Source of the DNA: Chitinophaga sp. Ak27
GTDB lineage: Bacteria; Bacteroidota; Bacteroidia; Chitinophagales; Chitinophagaceae
NCBI RefSeq assembly: GCF_012726295.1
Contig: NZ_JABAOB010000008.1
Location: 310,001 to 374,000, forward strand
Length of the DNA stretch: 64,000 bases
Reading direction: 5' to 3'
Positions within the stretch are counted from its first letter, which is position 1; the number at the start of each line of letters is the position of its first letter. Below are positions 1 through 8,777 of the stretch, in pieces. Position numbers and translations under genes: made by a program. Under the pieces are notes generated by a model. That model was not told where the DNA came from and did not search any database. It worked only from the letters and a program-made list of their open reading frames with translations.

Positions 1-1248
1 GCTTATGCCGGTGAAAAAGCAGTAATTGACGGCACCGGGTTATCGGTAAGTGGGAAAGAATCGCTGGTAACGATTAGCCGTGCCAGTTACGTGGTATTGG
101 AAGGATTTGATATCTGCAACCTGAAAAGCAGTGCGCCAGGGGCCAACGTTAATGGGATCACAGCTGATGCAGGTTCCAGCAATATTATCATCCGTAATAA
201 CCGCATTTATAACATTGAACACAATGCCGCTCCTGCCGATGGCAGAAGTGGGCACGGTATTGAAATCATTGGTAATACGGTTGATGTAATGAAAAATATC
301 CTGGTGGAAAACAATGTGATCCATGATACAAAAACAGGCTACAGCGAAAATCTGACCATCAACGGGTATGTTGACGGATTTACCATTCGCGGTAATACCA
401 TCTATAACACAGAGAACATTGGAATCGATGCCGCCGGTGGATATGCGGCCAACAGCAACCCTGCGTTCAATTATGCCCGCAACGGTGTGATCAGCGACAA
501 CGAATTATATAACATCGATATGACCCGCGGCCCTATTGGAGGCATACACGGCCATGGAGCAATTGCTATTTATGTAGATGGCGCGCGGAATATTACCGTG
601 GAAAGAAACCGCATACATGAAGCAGACCGTGGTATAGGCATTGTGAGTGAAAATGATGCATATCCTACCCGCGACTGTATTGTCAGAAATAATTTTGTAT
701 TTAACTGCTGGAGAACCGGCATTTACCTGGGTGGTTACCTGGGATATACTTCCGGTGGCACCCGTAACTGTTATGTAGTAAATAATACCCTGTTCATGAA
801 TAACCGCGAGCCAGGTGCATTTGGGGAAATAGAAGGAGAAATCCGGCTGACAGAGCAATGCTTCGACAACATTATTAAGAACAACATCGTATATGCGAGG
901 CCGGTAGATGTATTTGTGCATAAGTATACCAACACAGGATCTGGCAACGTAATAGACAATAATCTCTTTTATACTACCGGTACACCGCAATGGATCTGGG
1001 GCAGCACCAATGGTCCTGCTATAACTGATTTTAATGTGTGGAAGACTACTTCCGGCGTAGATGCGGCCTCTGTTTATGGAGCAGATCCGCTATTGGTCAG
1101 CACCACTATGCCCGATCTGCATATTACTGCCAACTCCCCCGCAAAAAATACCGGCGTAGTGATTTCAGAAGCGGTGAATGGAAGCCTGGATATTGATGGT
1201 AAGGCCAGGATTGTGAACAACCTGATTAGCAAAGGTGCACAGCAATAA
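1..1248 (+). CDS. Right-handed parallel beta-helix repeat protein (5' truncated by window edge)
   Basis: The frame is open from base 1, so the start lies upstream of the window; the first internal start codon, GTG at 91, is not the real start. The 415 visible residues carry many short N-rich repeats of the type NIIIRNNRIYNI, NILVENNVIHDT, GFTIRGNTIYNT and ITVERNRIHEADRGIGI. This is the ladder pattern of right-handed beta-helix proteins (pectate-lyase-like, Beta_helix/PbH1 families). Such proteins are usually secreted polysaccharide lyases, epimerases or carbohydrate-binding proteins, but no catalytic signature is clear in the visible part. The C-terminus ends soon after the last coil (LDIDGKARIVNN...), typical of the family, with no visible sorting domain. 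A strong terminator follows. Substrate unknown. Confidence 0.85.
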   Translation, partial: AYAGEKAVIDGTGLSVSGKESLVTISRASYVVLEGFDICNLKSSAPGANVNGITADAGSSNIIIRNNRIYNIEHNAAPADGRSGHGIEIIGNTVDVMKNILVENNVIHDTKTGYSENLTINGYVDGFTIRGNTIYNTENIGIDAAGGYAANSNPAFNYARNGVISDNELYNIDMTRGPIGGIHGHGAIAIYVDGARNITVERNRIHEADRGIGIVSENDAYPTRDCIVRNNFVFNCWRTGIYLGGYLGYTSGGTRNCYVVNNTLFMNNREPGAFGEIEGEIRLTEQCFDNIIKNNIVYARPVDVFVHKYTNTGSGNVIDNNLFYTTGTPQWIWGSTNGPAITDFNVWKTTSGVDAASVYGADPLLVSTTMPDLHITANSPAKNTGVVISEAVNGSLDIDGKARIVNNLISKGAQQ

Positions 1249-1276
1249 ATCATCATAAACCCCTAAGAAGATAAAG

Positions 1277-1311
1277 GGCTGGCCGTTGTACGTGGCCGGC
1301 CTTTTTCTTTT
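1277..1311 (+). terminator. Intrinsic terminator of the beta-helix gene
   Basis: An 8-bp GC-rich stem (GGCTGGCC paired with GGCCGGCC, one G-T wobble) with a short GTTGTACGT loop is followed directly by TTTTTCTTTT. It starts 28 bases after the stop codon at 1248. Confidence 0.85.
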
Positions 1312-1588
1312 GCAGGCTCCGGCATTGCATGACAAATATCCCGCTTTTACGTGATTGTTGGTATGGGGTTCTTAATGTACATTACAATTACCAGAATCTG
1401 TACACCATGGAAATGAAACCCTGTTTAAACGGCAACGTAGCTATATTCTTATTTCCGGTATCAGTAAGGCACTAACAGTTAACAATACGGCAGCAGGCTG
1501 CTGCTGGTAGCGTATACCCCTTTGGGGAAAACTTTTTGGGTATGCTAATAGCCGGATATCCAATTGCTCAAGTCTCGTTTTAGTTGAG
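1312..1588. other. Intergenic stretch without a supportable gene
   Basis: No ORF longer than about 22 codons has a plausible start here. Visible structure is limited to a GCAGCAGGCTGCTGC palindrome near 1491-1505, an ATACCC...GGGTAT pair around 1514-1541 enclosing CCCCTTTGGGG, and a CTCAA...TTGAG pair at 1567-1588. I cannot assign a function; it may be the remnant of a longer leader or of a decayed gene. Confidence 0.4.
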
Positions 1589-1616
1589 TAAACCCGTCCT
1601 TTTTGGGGCGGGTTTA
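1589..1616. terminator. Hairpin terminator, probably bidirectional
   Basis: An 11-bp stem pairs TAAACCCGTCC with GGGCGGGTTTA (one wobble) around a 6-base loop. It lies 6 bases beyond the stop codon of the leftward methyltransferase gene. The U-rich tail (TTTATTATT) is better on the plus strand, so it may stop transcription in both directions. Confidence 0.6.
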
Positions 1617-1622
1617 TTATTG

Positions 1623-2480
1623 TCAGGTAACTGCCAGCAGGAATTCTTCTCCGGTAATAGGGCGTAAGTCATCTGATCTGCCGGTAAAGTATTGTTCGGT
1701 GATATTTTCGGTGTTAACGATTTCCACATGTTTAAATCCAGCGCTGCGGGCTGCCGCGGCGATTTCGCCAGGCGCAAAAAAACTGAGAAAAGGAGTACCT
1801 GCGGCAGCAGCACCTTTTTTAGCGATGTCCAGCAAGGGCCTGTCTGCTTCCGCCAGTAATTCTGATGGTAATAAGAAAGTCATGGCCAGTATGGACCCTT
1901 TGGCAAATTGCGCTACCTGGTGCAGGGTGGCCGCAATCGCTTCCTGGGTAAGATACATACTAACGCCGGTACAGGCTACCACAGCAGGTTGACCGGTATC
2001 AAATCCCGCGGCGATCAATTCCTCCCACCAGGAAGATATTTCGAAGTTGACTGGTACAAATTGCAATGAATCCGGGAGATGGAATCCCAGCTCTGCAAGG
2101 CGTCGTTGCTTCCAGGCCTGGGTACCCGGTTGATCTATTTCGTATATCCGTAGTTGGGAAGCTATATCCGGTCTGCGTTGTGCGAAGGTGTCGAGGCCGG
2201 CGCCAAGGAGTACATACTGGCTAACCCCCTTTTTATGTTGTTCGATGACCAGGTCTTCTACAAACCTGGCCCTGCCTACAATAGAAGCTCTTAGCCCCTG
2301 GGTGAAAACGGGATCCATATCGGGCCGTTCATGCCAGGTGTTGTCTGGTGCAATTAGCTGTAATCCTATGGTATCTTCCAGGATATGCGGCGGTGCATCG
2401 ATGGCTACATGTAAGGCTCTCCACAAAGCCACGCGCACGGCGGTATTGTCTGGTGCTGCTGGGTAATTGCTTTGCTCCAT
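1623..2480 (-). CDS. Class I SAM-dependent methyltransferase, LCM/PPM1 type
   Basis: A 285-residue soluble protein. The SAM-binding glycine loop is VLLGAGLDTFAQR (about residues 90-102), followed by an acidic strand end, YEIDQPGTQAWKQ (about 113-125), that would hold the ribose. This GAGLDT signature defines the leucine carboxyl methyltransferase-like family (PF04072/TIGR00027), whose bacterial members mostly have unknown substrates (small molecules, polyketides or protein carboxylates). It has no signal peptide. It is transcribed leftward and separated from the upstream MFS gene by 85 bases, so co-transcription is possible. A second member of this family lies at 19850-20686. Family assignment is firm; substrate is unknown. 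Confidence 0.85.
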   Translation of the reverse strand: MEQSNYPAAPDNTAVRVALWRALHVAIDAPPHILEDTIGLQLIAPDNTWHERPDMDPVFTQGLRASIVGRARFVEDLVIEQHKKGVSQYVLLGAGLDTFAQRRPDIASQLRIYEIDQPGTQAWKQRRLAELGFHLPDSLQFVPVNFEISSWWEELIAAGFDTGQPAVVACTGVSMYLTQEAIAATLHQVAQFAKGSILAMTFLLPSELLAEADRPLLDIAKKGAAAAGTPFLSFFAPGEIAAAARSAGFKHVEIVNTENITEQYFTGRSDDLRPITGEEFLLAVT

Positions 2481-2565
2481 AAATTTCGGGTGACAGGTAA
2501 CAAAATTGATTACTAATATTAAAAATTAGAGATAAAGTTGCGCTTCACCAAAAATGGTTTTCCCG

Positions 2566-3723
2566 CTATTCCGCTTTGATGCCTTTTACCATCCATATAA
2601 TCAGGAGTCCGCATACCGCCATGATGGCAAACGACCAGCGAAGGCTGGTGGCCTGCGCTACAAAGCCCACCAGTGGAGGTACCACCAGGAAGCCCAGGTA
2701 GCCGATAGTAGAAATAGATGCCAGTGTTTGTCCACTATTGGCACTTTTAGATTTACCTGCCAGGCTGAATACCAATGGTACTACACAGGCTACACCTAAT
2801 CCGGCTAATATAAATCCAATGCCTGCGGTAACAGGGTAGGGCAAGAGGATGGTGAGTAGCAAGCCACTTAGAATAAACCAACCACTATACATGAGGATGG
2901 GCTTGATCCCTATTTTTTTCACCAGGCGGTCGCCGGCAAAACGCCCGGTGGTCATAGCCACCATGTATATCACAAAGGCCGCTACTGCGGTAGATTTGCT
3001 GGCGCCCACTACTTTCTCAAAATATAATCCGCTCCAGTCGTACATGGTGTTTTCTGTGGCCATACAGGCAAAGCAGATTAGCGAATACTTCAGCAATGAC
3101 TTGTCGGGTAATGCAAAGGCTGCCCTTTTTACGGTTTCTTTTACCGGTTGGTCGGGAAAGGTTTTAGGAGTATAATATATCGTGAAAATCAGTAGTAACA
3201 CGCTCACCATCAACAGGTGCCAGGAAGGCGCTATATTCATGCTCACCATCAGGTAACCGATTGCTGCGCCGGTAAACCCCGCCACGCTCCAGATCCCGTG
3301 AAAGGTGGTCATGATCGATTGCGGGTATAAATGCTGTACCTGTACGGCCTGCGCATTCATAGAGAGATTGAGCAGGTTGCGGGCCGACCCGAAACAGAAT
3401 AATACCAGGGCCAGCTGCCAGATACTGGTGGTAAAGCCAGGTAAGCTTAGTACGATGTTAAATATCAACGCTCCAAACACCATGATCTTGCGACTGCTGA
3501 AGCTTCCCAGCAATTTGCCGGTGATGGGCATTGTGAGCATCAGCCCTATTGGCAATGCAAATAACACCGCTCCCAGCTGCGCCTCATTTAAATGCAATTG
3601 CTGCTGTATAGAGGGAATCCTGGATGCCCAGGACGAATAACCTAATCCGGAGAGGAAGAAAAATACGGAAGTGGCAATCCTGTACTGCCTTGCATCGGTT
3701 TCGTTGTGAATATTTGCTAACAT
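2566..3723 (-). CDS. MFS transporter, YbjJ-like
   Basis: A 385-residue integral membrane protein with about 12 hydrophobic helices. The N-terminal segment GYSSWASRIPSIQQQLHLNEAQLGAVLFALPIGL is typical of the YbjJ/FucP-like branch of the major facilitator superfamily. A conserved basic loop (GRFAGDRLVKKIG, about residue 265) marks the start of the second six-helix half. The likely function is H+-coupled export or import of a small molecule; the substrate cannot be read from the sequence. A TAATTTTG -7 element lies upstream at 3744-3751. The methyltransferase gene follows on the same strand, 85 bases downstream. Confidence 0.85.
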   Translation of the reverse strand: MLANIHNETDARQYRIATSVFFFLSGLGYSSWASRIPSIQQQLHLNEAQLGAVLFALPIGLMLTMPITGKLLGSFSSRKIMVFGALIFNIVLSLPGFTTSIWQLALVLFCFGSARNLLNLSMNAQAVQVQHLYPQSIMTTFHGIWSVAGFTGAAIGYLMVSMNIAPSWHLLMVSVLLLIFTIYYTPKTFPDQPVKETVKRAAFALPDKSLLKYSLICFACMATENTMYDWSGLYFEKVVGASKSTAVAAFVIYMVAMTTGRFAGDRLVKKIGIKPILMYSGWFILSGLLLTILLPYPVTAGIGFILAGLGVACVVPLVFSLAGKSKSANSGQTLASISTIGYLGFLVVPPLVGFVAQATSLRWSFAIMAVCGLLIIWMVKGIKAE

Positions 3724-3743
3724 GATCTACGTACTGAAGGATG

Positions 3744-3751
3744 CAAAATTA
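3744..3751 (-). promoter_or_regulatory. Bacteroidota -7 promoter element for the MFS gene
   Basis: TAATTTTG on the minus strand fits the TAnnTTTG consensus and lies 20 bases upstream of the MFS start codon. No clear -33 TTG at the usual spacing is visible. Confidence 0.4.
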
Positions 3752-3799
3752 GACAAACCACGGGAAACTCGGGCGCTCTTTTTAACTGTATATCCGACA

Positions 3800-5257
3800 T
3801 TAAGCAGGCTGTGCCAAAATCGTGGCTTCCCTGACCATCGTGAAATCACCTACTGGCGCGGCACAAATGGAACAGCCATAATCAGCCGGTAAGCTGGTAA
3901 ACGGGGTGCCCGCTGCCACCCCCTGTTCTGCATCTCCAACCGTTTCATCGTACACGGTAAGACAGGTGGTACATTGATATACCTGTTTTTCCTCCACAGC
4001 GTGCACTGTCTGGGAGGCCTGCTCGGTTACATAATGTTGTAATACATTGGCGGCACTACGCTGTTCATAGAAGGCTTTGCACAACGCCACAATGTAGGGT
4101 CCCAGCTGTTCTTTGGTGACCGCCTCCCGGTATACCAGCAATTGCGCCGAATTGGCGTTGTAGTCTGCCGTATACAGGATATCATACCGCTGCATGTACT
4201 TCAGTTTGCTGCCATATTTATTTTCCTGCCGCCGGATAACTACGGTACCAAAAAGGCTGGCGGGATGCCTGACTCTTACACTGAAACAAAGTCCATAAGT
4301 GCGCACATCAGCGGTATCGAAGTACCGGATAACATGCCGCTTTAATATCAGCCCATCTTCACAATTATCTTCCACCTGCCAGTTGAGCTCGTTAGCTGCA
4401 TGGCGCACGTTAATACCGTGTTTACCCAATATATAATCCCATAAAGGCCGATGTCGTGCATCAATATTTTTGATGATCAGCGATTTCCAGGGAGTGGCAT
4501 AAAGTTGACCCGTACGCGTTTCCAGGCAAATGGTACATACTTCTTTCAGAAAGTCGATGGGAAAATCCTCATCCCGCCGGTAAATACCAAGCCAGTAGTT
4601 GTTGTCGTATTTGTTAAATCCTTCATAATAGGGGAGGTGAAAGGCCGGTAAATCGAGGTCGCGGTCTTTAGCACGGGAAATGTATGATAAACTATCCTTC
4701 ACCGCGGCATAAGCCTGTTCTGGCGAATAGCCGGCCAGCAGGAACGTTTCCACAGCTTTGCTTACTTCGGCAATATGATTGGTGTAAATGAGTTCGGGCC
4801 ATACATATAACTGCTGACTGCCTGGCAGGCGCAGGTACAGGTACCAGTAATGGGTATACGAAGAAGTGATCCAGTTGATATGGCCGGTAAACAGGGGCAC
4901 AAATGTTTGTCCGCTATCGCAGATATTCACTTTGAGCGACGGCATCTCCTCAAAAAGATTAAACACATCTTTGTAAATACCTTCGCTGAGCCAGCTGTTT
5001 TGTACAAAGATGCCTGCCGCCGGATAGGCGCTCATCATATTGGGTTGCATAGCAAAGGTAATCTGCCTGGCTGCGCAGTCTTGTTTGAACGCTTCCAGGT
5101 GCTTATCAGGAATGTCTATTAACAGCTGTTGCCTCAGTCCAAAACGTACATGGGTTGCCTGCGCATCGGTGGCGGTTTCCAGCAGCTCCAGCAGGAAACC
5201 CGGTGATATAATGCCACCGGTGAAATTAACGGACAGGGTATGGCTATGTTTTGTCAT
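3800..5257 (-). CDS. Rubredoxin-tailed protein with nitrite/sulfite-reductase-like scaffold
   Basis: A 485-residue protein and last gene of the nitrate operon; its ATG overlaps the stop codon of the nitrate reductase gene by 4 bases. Two segments resemble the ferredoxin-like half-domains of siroheme nitrite/sulfite reductases: one near residues 10-60 (GGIISPGFLLELLETA...RFGLRQQLLIDIP) and one near 245-300 (TGQLYATPWKSLIIKNI). The C-X5-C...C-X3-C ligand set for siroheme and [4Fe-4S] is absent. The last 60 residues form a rubredoxin-like domain with two CX2C motifs, CTTC and CSIC, suited to binding one Fe. I infer an electron carrier or docking subunit for the fused nitrate reductase rather than a catalytic nitrite reductase. 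Domain calls are by eye; the degenerate middle part is the least certain. Confidence 0.7.
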   Translation of the reverse strand: MTKHSHTLSVNFTGGIISPGFLLELLETATDAQATHVRFGLRQQLLIDIPDKHLEAFKQDCAARQITFAMQPNMMSAYPAAGIFVQNSWLSEGIYKDVFNLFEEMPSLKVNICDSGQTFVPLFTGHINWITSSYTHYWYLYLRLPGSQQLYVWPELIYTNHIAEVSKAVETFLLAGYSPEQAYAAVKDSLSYISRAKDRDLDLPAFHLPYYEGFNKYDNNYWLGIYRRDEDFPIDFLKEVCTICLETRTGQLYATPWKSLIIKNIDARHRPLWDYILGKHGINVRHAANELNWQVEDNCEDGLILKRHVIRYFDTADVRTYGLCFSVRVRHPASLFGTVVIRRQENKYGSKLKYMQRYDILYTADYNANSAQLLVYREAVTKEQLGPYIVALCKAFYEQRSAANVLQHYVTEQASQTVHAVEEKQVYQCTTCLTVYDETVGDAEQGVAAGTPFTSLPADYGCSICAAPVGDFTMVREATILAQPA

Positions 5258-8200
5258 GATGATACCAGTTCGGTGGTTGTTTTAGGAATAGATTTTTCCA
5301 GTAATGCCTTTACTTCTGGTTTACAGCTACCACAGCCCATGCCGGCGCCGGTGGCCTGGCATAAAGCCGGCAGGGTATGACAGCCGCTTTTAATTTTCTC
5401 GAGGATGTTCCCTTCTCCTACATTGCCGCAGGAGCATACCAGTTTGCCGATCACCGGCGTACCTTTTTTCCCGGAGCGTAATAGCTCCAGCCTTTTATCG
5501 GACAGCTCAATCCGCTGCTGGATGAGATCCCGGAATTCGATGAACTCCGATTTGTCACCAATCAATATAGCGCCTACAAGCTTGTCCTGGTGTATGATAC
5601 ATTTCTTATAATAACGTTTGGCCTTGTCGATGAACACTACTTCTTCGTAAGCCGGATCTTTGGGTGTTTCCACCATGCCCAGCGAGCAGAGATCGGTACC
5701 ATGCATTTTCAGGATATTCATAAAGAGCGATCCCTGGTAATACTGGCTGATATCGCCGTTGAGATACTGGGCCACTACGGCAGCCTGTTGCTCGGCAGCC
5801 GCGGTGATGCCATACAACACGCCGTTGAAAGCCGCTATTTCACCAATGGCATAAATATCCGGGTCGCTGGTTTGGAGGTATTCATTTACCACCACGCCCC
5901 TGTTGCACTGCAGCTGCGCCGCCTGCGCCAGTTCTATATTGGGTACGGTGCCTATGCTCATCACCACTGCCTGGCATGGAATATACACCCCGCTTTTCAT
6001 GCGGATACCTTCCAGCTGCGTTTGCCCGATGAACCGGTCTATTTCATCGTTGTAAATGATGTCGATACCACGGTCGGTCAGCTCCTCGTACAGGAGCTGT
6101 CCTCCCAGCGTATCGAGCTGCCGGTCCATGAGCCGGGATGTACGCTGTATAACGCCTACGTCTATATTAATTTCTTTGAGAGATGCAGCGAGCTCTATCC
6201 CTAGTAAGCCACCACCTACTATCATTACTTTCCCTCCGGAGGGATGTATATGTTGTTTGAAGGCATCGGCATCCATGCGGGTACGCATAGTGAAGATGCC
6301 GGGGATAGGCGGAATATCACGCAGCGTGGCGGCCCGGCTACCGGTAGCCATCAGGAGTACATCGTACGTATGTACGTTCCCGTTACTATCGGTTACCTGT
6401 TTGTTACTGCGGTCTATATGAGTAATGCTCACGCCGCGGTGCAGCGTAATGCGGTGCGCGGTTTCTTCCTGGCGGGTCATCTTCACCAGCTGCTTCCATT
6501 GCTGGGTGCCGCTGATATAGTCTGGCAGCATTACCCGGTTGTAAAAGGGAAGGTTTTCCTTGCTGAACACCACGATTTCATCGGTGGTATTCAGCTCCCG
6601 GTACGATTTCACGAATCCGCAGGCCCCGGCCCCCGCACCTATGATCACTATCTTTTGCCTGGGCTTCTGATAGCGTTGTACCTGTACGGCGGAATATTTA
6701 AAATCCGGTTGTTTGGAAATAGGGTCCAGTAGATGATTGGTGAGGTTATTAGCGCGATGCAGGTCGCTGTTCAAAATTTTACCCCAGTGCATGGGTAAGA
6801 AAACAACGCCCTGTTTGATGCTGTTGCTGAGCTGTGCTTTTACCCGCACATTTCCCCGTCCATTGCTCACCGTTACAATATCGCCTTCTTTGATATGTCG
6901 CTGCCGGGCGTCTTCCGGGTGTATTTCCAGGAAAGAGGACGCAATATGTTGTTTCAGTTTGCTCACCTTGCCGGTTTTACTCATGGTATGCCACTGGTCG
7001 CGTATTCGGCCGGTAGTGAGTATCAGCGGGCGTTCGGGACTGAGTGGTTCCGAGTGATTGGCATCTTCAAAGCTATGAATAACCGCCCGCTGATCCGGTG
7101 TATAAAATGCATGATCTTCAAACAGGCGCGGCGTGCCATTGCCGGTATAATACGGCCATTGCACGCTGCGCTTTGCTTTGAGGGTGCTATAGTTCAGGTG
7201 ACTGATATCGATGTTGGTGCCCTCGGTGAGGCGGCAATGTTCGTCATAGATTTCCGACAAGTTCGTATAGTCGAAACCGTGATATCCCATCTTTTTGGCG
7301 AAACGGCAGATGATTTCTGCGTCCGGTAAGGCTTCTCCGGGGGCATCGGTAATTTTGGTCAGATAGCTGATACGCCTTTCTGCGTTGGTCATGGTACCTT
7401 CTTTTTCTGTCCATGCGGCGGCGGGCAGCACTACATCGGCATAGCGCAGGGTTTCGGGCTTGCTGGAAATTTCCTGTACTACTACAAATTTTGCCTTTTG
7501 CAGCGCCGCTTCTGCAAAGCGTACATCCGGCAGGCTTACCAGCGGATTGGTACACATGATCCAAATAGCTTTCAGGCGGCCGTCATTCAATGCGGTAAAC
7601 ATTTCCGTGGCGGTGAATCCCGGTTTATCCGATAGGGTGGTGCCTCCCCAGAAGGCCTGTACTTCTGCCCGGTGGCGGGGATTGCTGAGCACGCGGTGGG
7701 CGGGCAGCAGGTTGGACAAACCGCCCACTTCACGGCCGCCCATGGCGTTAGGCTGACCGGTTAATGAAAACGGCCCGCTGCCAGGTTTGCCGATATGGCC
7801 GGTGATCAGGTGGAGGTTGATTAAACTCAGATTTTTGTTCACACCCACCACACTTTGATTCAGCCCCATAGTCCAGAAAGTCATGAAGCCGGTAGCGTTG
7901 CCGATATAGTCCGCCGCGGTATATATTTCCCCCGGGGTAATACCACAAATAGCGGCTGCCTCTTCTATGCTGCGTTCCATCACGGTATCCTTGTATTGAT
8001 CGTAGCCATTGGTATGTGCCTGGATAAACTGGCTGTTGGTATGACCGGCGGTGATCAGGGCGCGGCCAATGGCATGGTGCAAAACGATATCGGTGCCGGG
8101 ATTTACCTGCAGGTGCAGGTCGGCAATGGCGCAGCTTTGGGTAACCCGCGGATCGCTGACGATAATTTTCATCGCCGGATTAGCGGCCTTGGCGGCTTCT

Positions 8201-8757
8201 ACCCGGCGCCATAAAATGGGATGGCACCAAGCGGGGTTAGCGCCAGCTACAAAAATGCAATCGGCCTGTTCGATGTCATCGTAGGTGCCCGGTACGGCAT
8301 CTTCTCCCAGGGCCATCTTATAGGCAACTACCGCGCTGCTCATACATAAGCGGGAATTGGTGTCGATGTTATTGCTGCCAATAAATCCTTTGATCAGCTT
8401 ATTCACCACATAGTATTCCTCTGTTAAACACTGCCCCGATGCGTAAAAAGCTACGGCATCGGGACCATGTTGTTTTATGATGGCGGCAAATACGGCAGCA
8501 GTTCTTTCCAATGCCTGGTCCCAGCTCACTCTTTTCCTCGGAAGATCACGATGATAGCGCATTTCAGGATACAACAGCCTGTCGGACGTATCCATTACCG
8601 TATAGTGCAGGTTCATACCTTTGGAACAAAGCATGCCCTTATTTACCGGGTGCGTTTTATCACCTGCTACATGCAGCTTACCTTGCCGGTCTTTTTCTAC
8701 TACGATACCACAACCTACCCCACAATAACAACAGGTGGTTTTGAATGTTGCTTGCAT
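5254..8757 (-). CDS. Fused assimilatory nitrate reductase: NasC/NapA-type catalytic domain + NAD(P)H flavoprotein + BFD [2Fe-2S] domain
   Basis: A 1167-residue cytoplasmic enzyme, much longer than a stand-alone catalytic subunit (about 700-900). Residues 1-700 are a molybdopterin oxidoreductase: a [4Fe-4S] site at C9-X2-C12-X3-C16-X27-C44, the probable Mo ligand C138 in SRLCMSSAV, and the C-terminal dinucleotide-binding barrel (RPLILTTGRIRDQWHTMS, then PEDARQRHIKEGD). Residues 702-1100 are a NirB/NasB-like FAD-NAD(P)H oxidoreductase with GAGAGA at 707-712 and a second dinucleotide fold at KVMIVGGGLLGIELA. The end carries a BFD-like domain (LVCSCGNVGEG... GMGCGSCKPEV) with four cysteines. Electrons could thus run from NAD(P)H via FAD and Fe-S to Mo in one chain. 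It sits between narK (20-base gap) and the rubredoxin gene (4-base overlap). No Tat signal is visible, consistent with assimilation. Confidence 0.9.
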   Translation of the reverse strand: MQATFKTTCCYCGVGCGIVVEKDRQGKLHVAGDKTHPVNKGMLCSKGMNLHYTVMDTSDRLLYPEMRYHRDLPRKRVSWDQALERTAAVFAAIIKQHGPDAVAFYASGQCLTEEYYVVNKLIKGFIGSNNIDTNSRLCMSSAVVAYKMALGEDAVPGTYDDIEQADCIFVAGANPAWCHPILWRRVEAAKAANPAMKIIVSDPRVTQSCAIADLHLQVNPGTDIVLHHAIGRALITAGHTNSQFIQAHTNGYDQYKDTVMERSIEEAAAICGITPGEIYTAADYIGNATGFMTFWTMGLNQSVVGVNKNLSLINLHLITGHIGKPGSGPFSLTGQPNAMGGREVGGLSNLLPAHRVLSNPRHRAEVQAFWGGTTLSDKPGFTATEMFTALNDGRLKAIWIMCTNPLVSLPDVRFAEAALQKAKFVVVQEISSKPETLRYADVVLPAAAWTEKEGTMTNAERRISYLTKITDAPGEALPDAEIICRFAKKMGYHGFDYTNLSEIYDEHCRLTEGTNIDISHLNYSTLKAKRSVQWPYYTGNGTPRLFEDHAFYTPDQRAVIHSFEDANHSEPLSPERPLILTTGRIRDQWHTMSKTGKVSKLKQHIASSFLEIHPEDARQRHIKEGDIVTVSNGRGNVRVKAQLSNSIKQGVVFLPMHWGKILNSDLHRANNLTNHLLDPISKQPDFKYSAVQVQRYQKPRQKIVIIGAGAGACGFVKSYRELNTTDEIVVFSKENLPFYNRVMLPDYISGTQQWKQLVKMTRQEETAHRITLHRGVSITHIDRSNKQVTDSNGNVHTYDVLLMATGSRAATLRDIPPIPGIFTMRTRMDADAFKQHIHPSGGKVMIVGGGLLGIELAASLKEINIDVGVIQRTSRLMDRQLDTLGGQLLYEELTDRGIDIIYNDEIDRFIGQTQLEGIRMKSGVYIPCQAVVMSIGTVPNIELAQAAQLQCNRGVVVNEYLQTSDPDIYAIGEIAAFNGVLYGITAAAEQQAAVVAQYLNGDISQYYQGSLFMNILKMHGTDLCSLGMVETPKDPAYEEVVFIDKAKRYYKKCIIHQDKLVGAILIGDKSEFIEFRDLIQQRIELSDKRLELLRSGKKGTPVIGKLVCSCGNVGEGNILEKIKSGCHTLPALCQATGAGMGCGSCKPEVKALLEKSIPKTTTELVSS

Positions 8758-8777
8758 GCCGGAATTTTAGAAATGAG

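Noticed and set aside
1406-1474. 22-codon ORF (MEMKPCLNG...) in the gap after the beta-helix gene
   Set aside because: Too short, no promoter or recognisable peptide class; reported only as part of the intergenic stretch.
5590-6204. 204-codon open frame antisense to the nitrate reductase gene
   Set aside because: Shadow of the flavoprotein part of the fused enzyme; no independent support.
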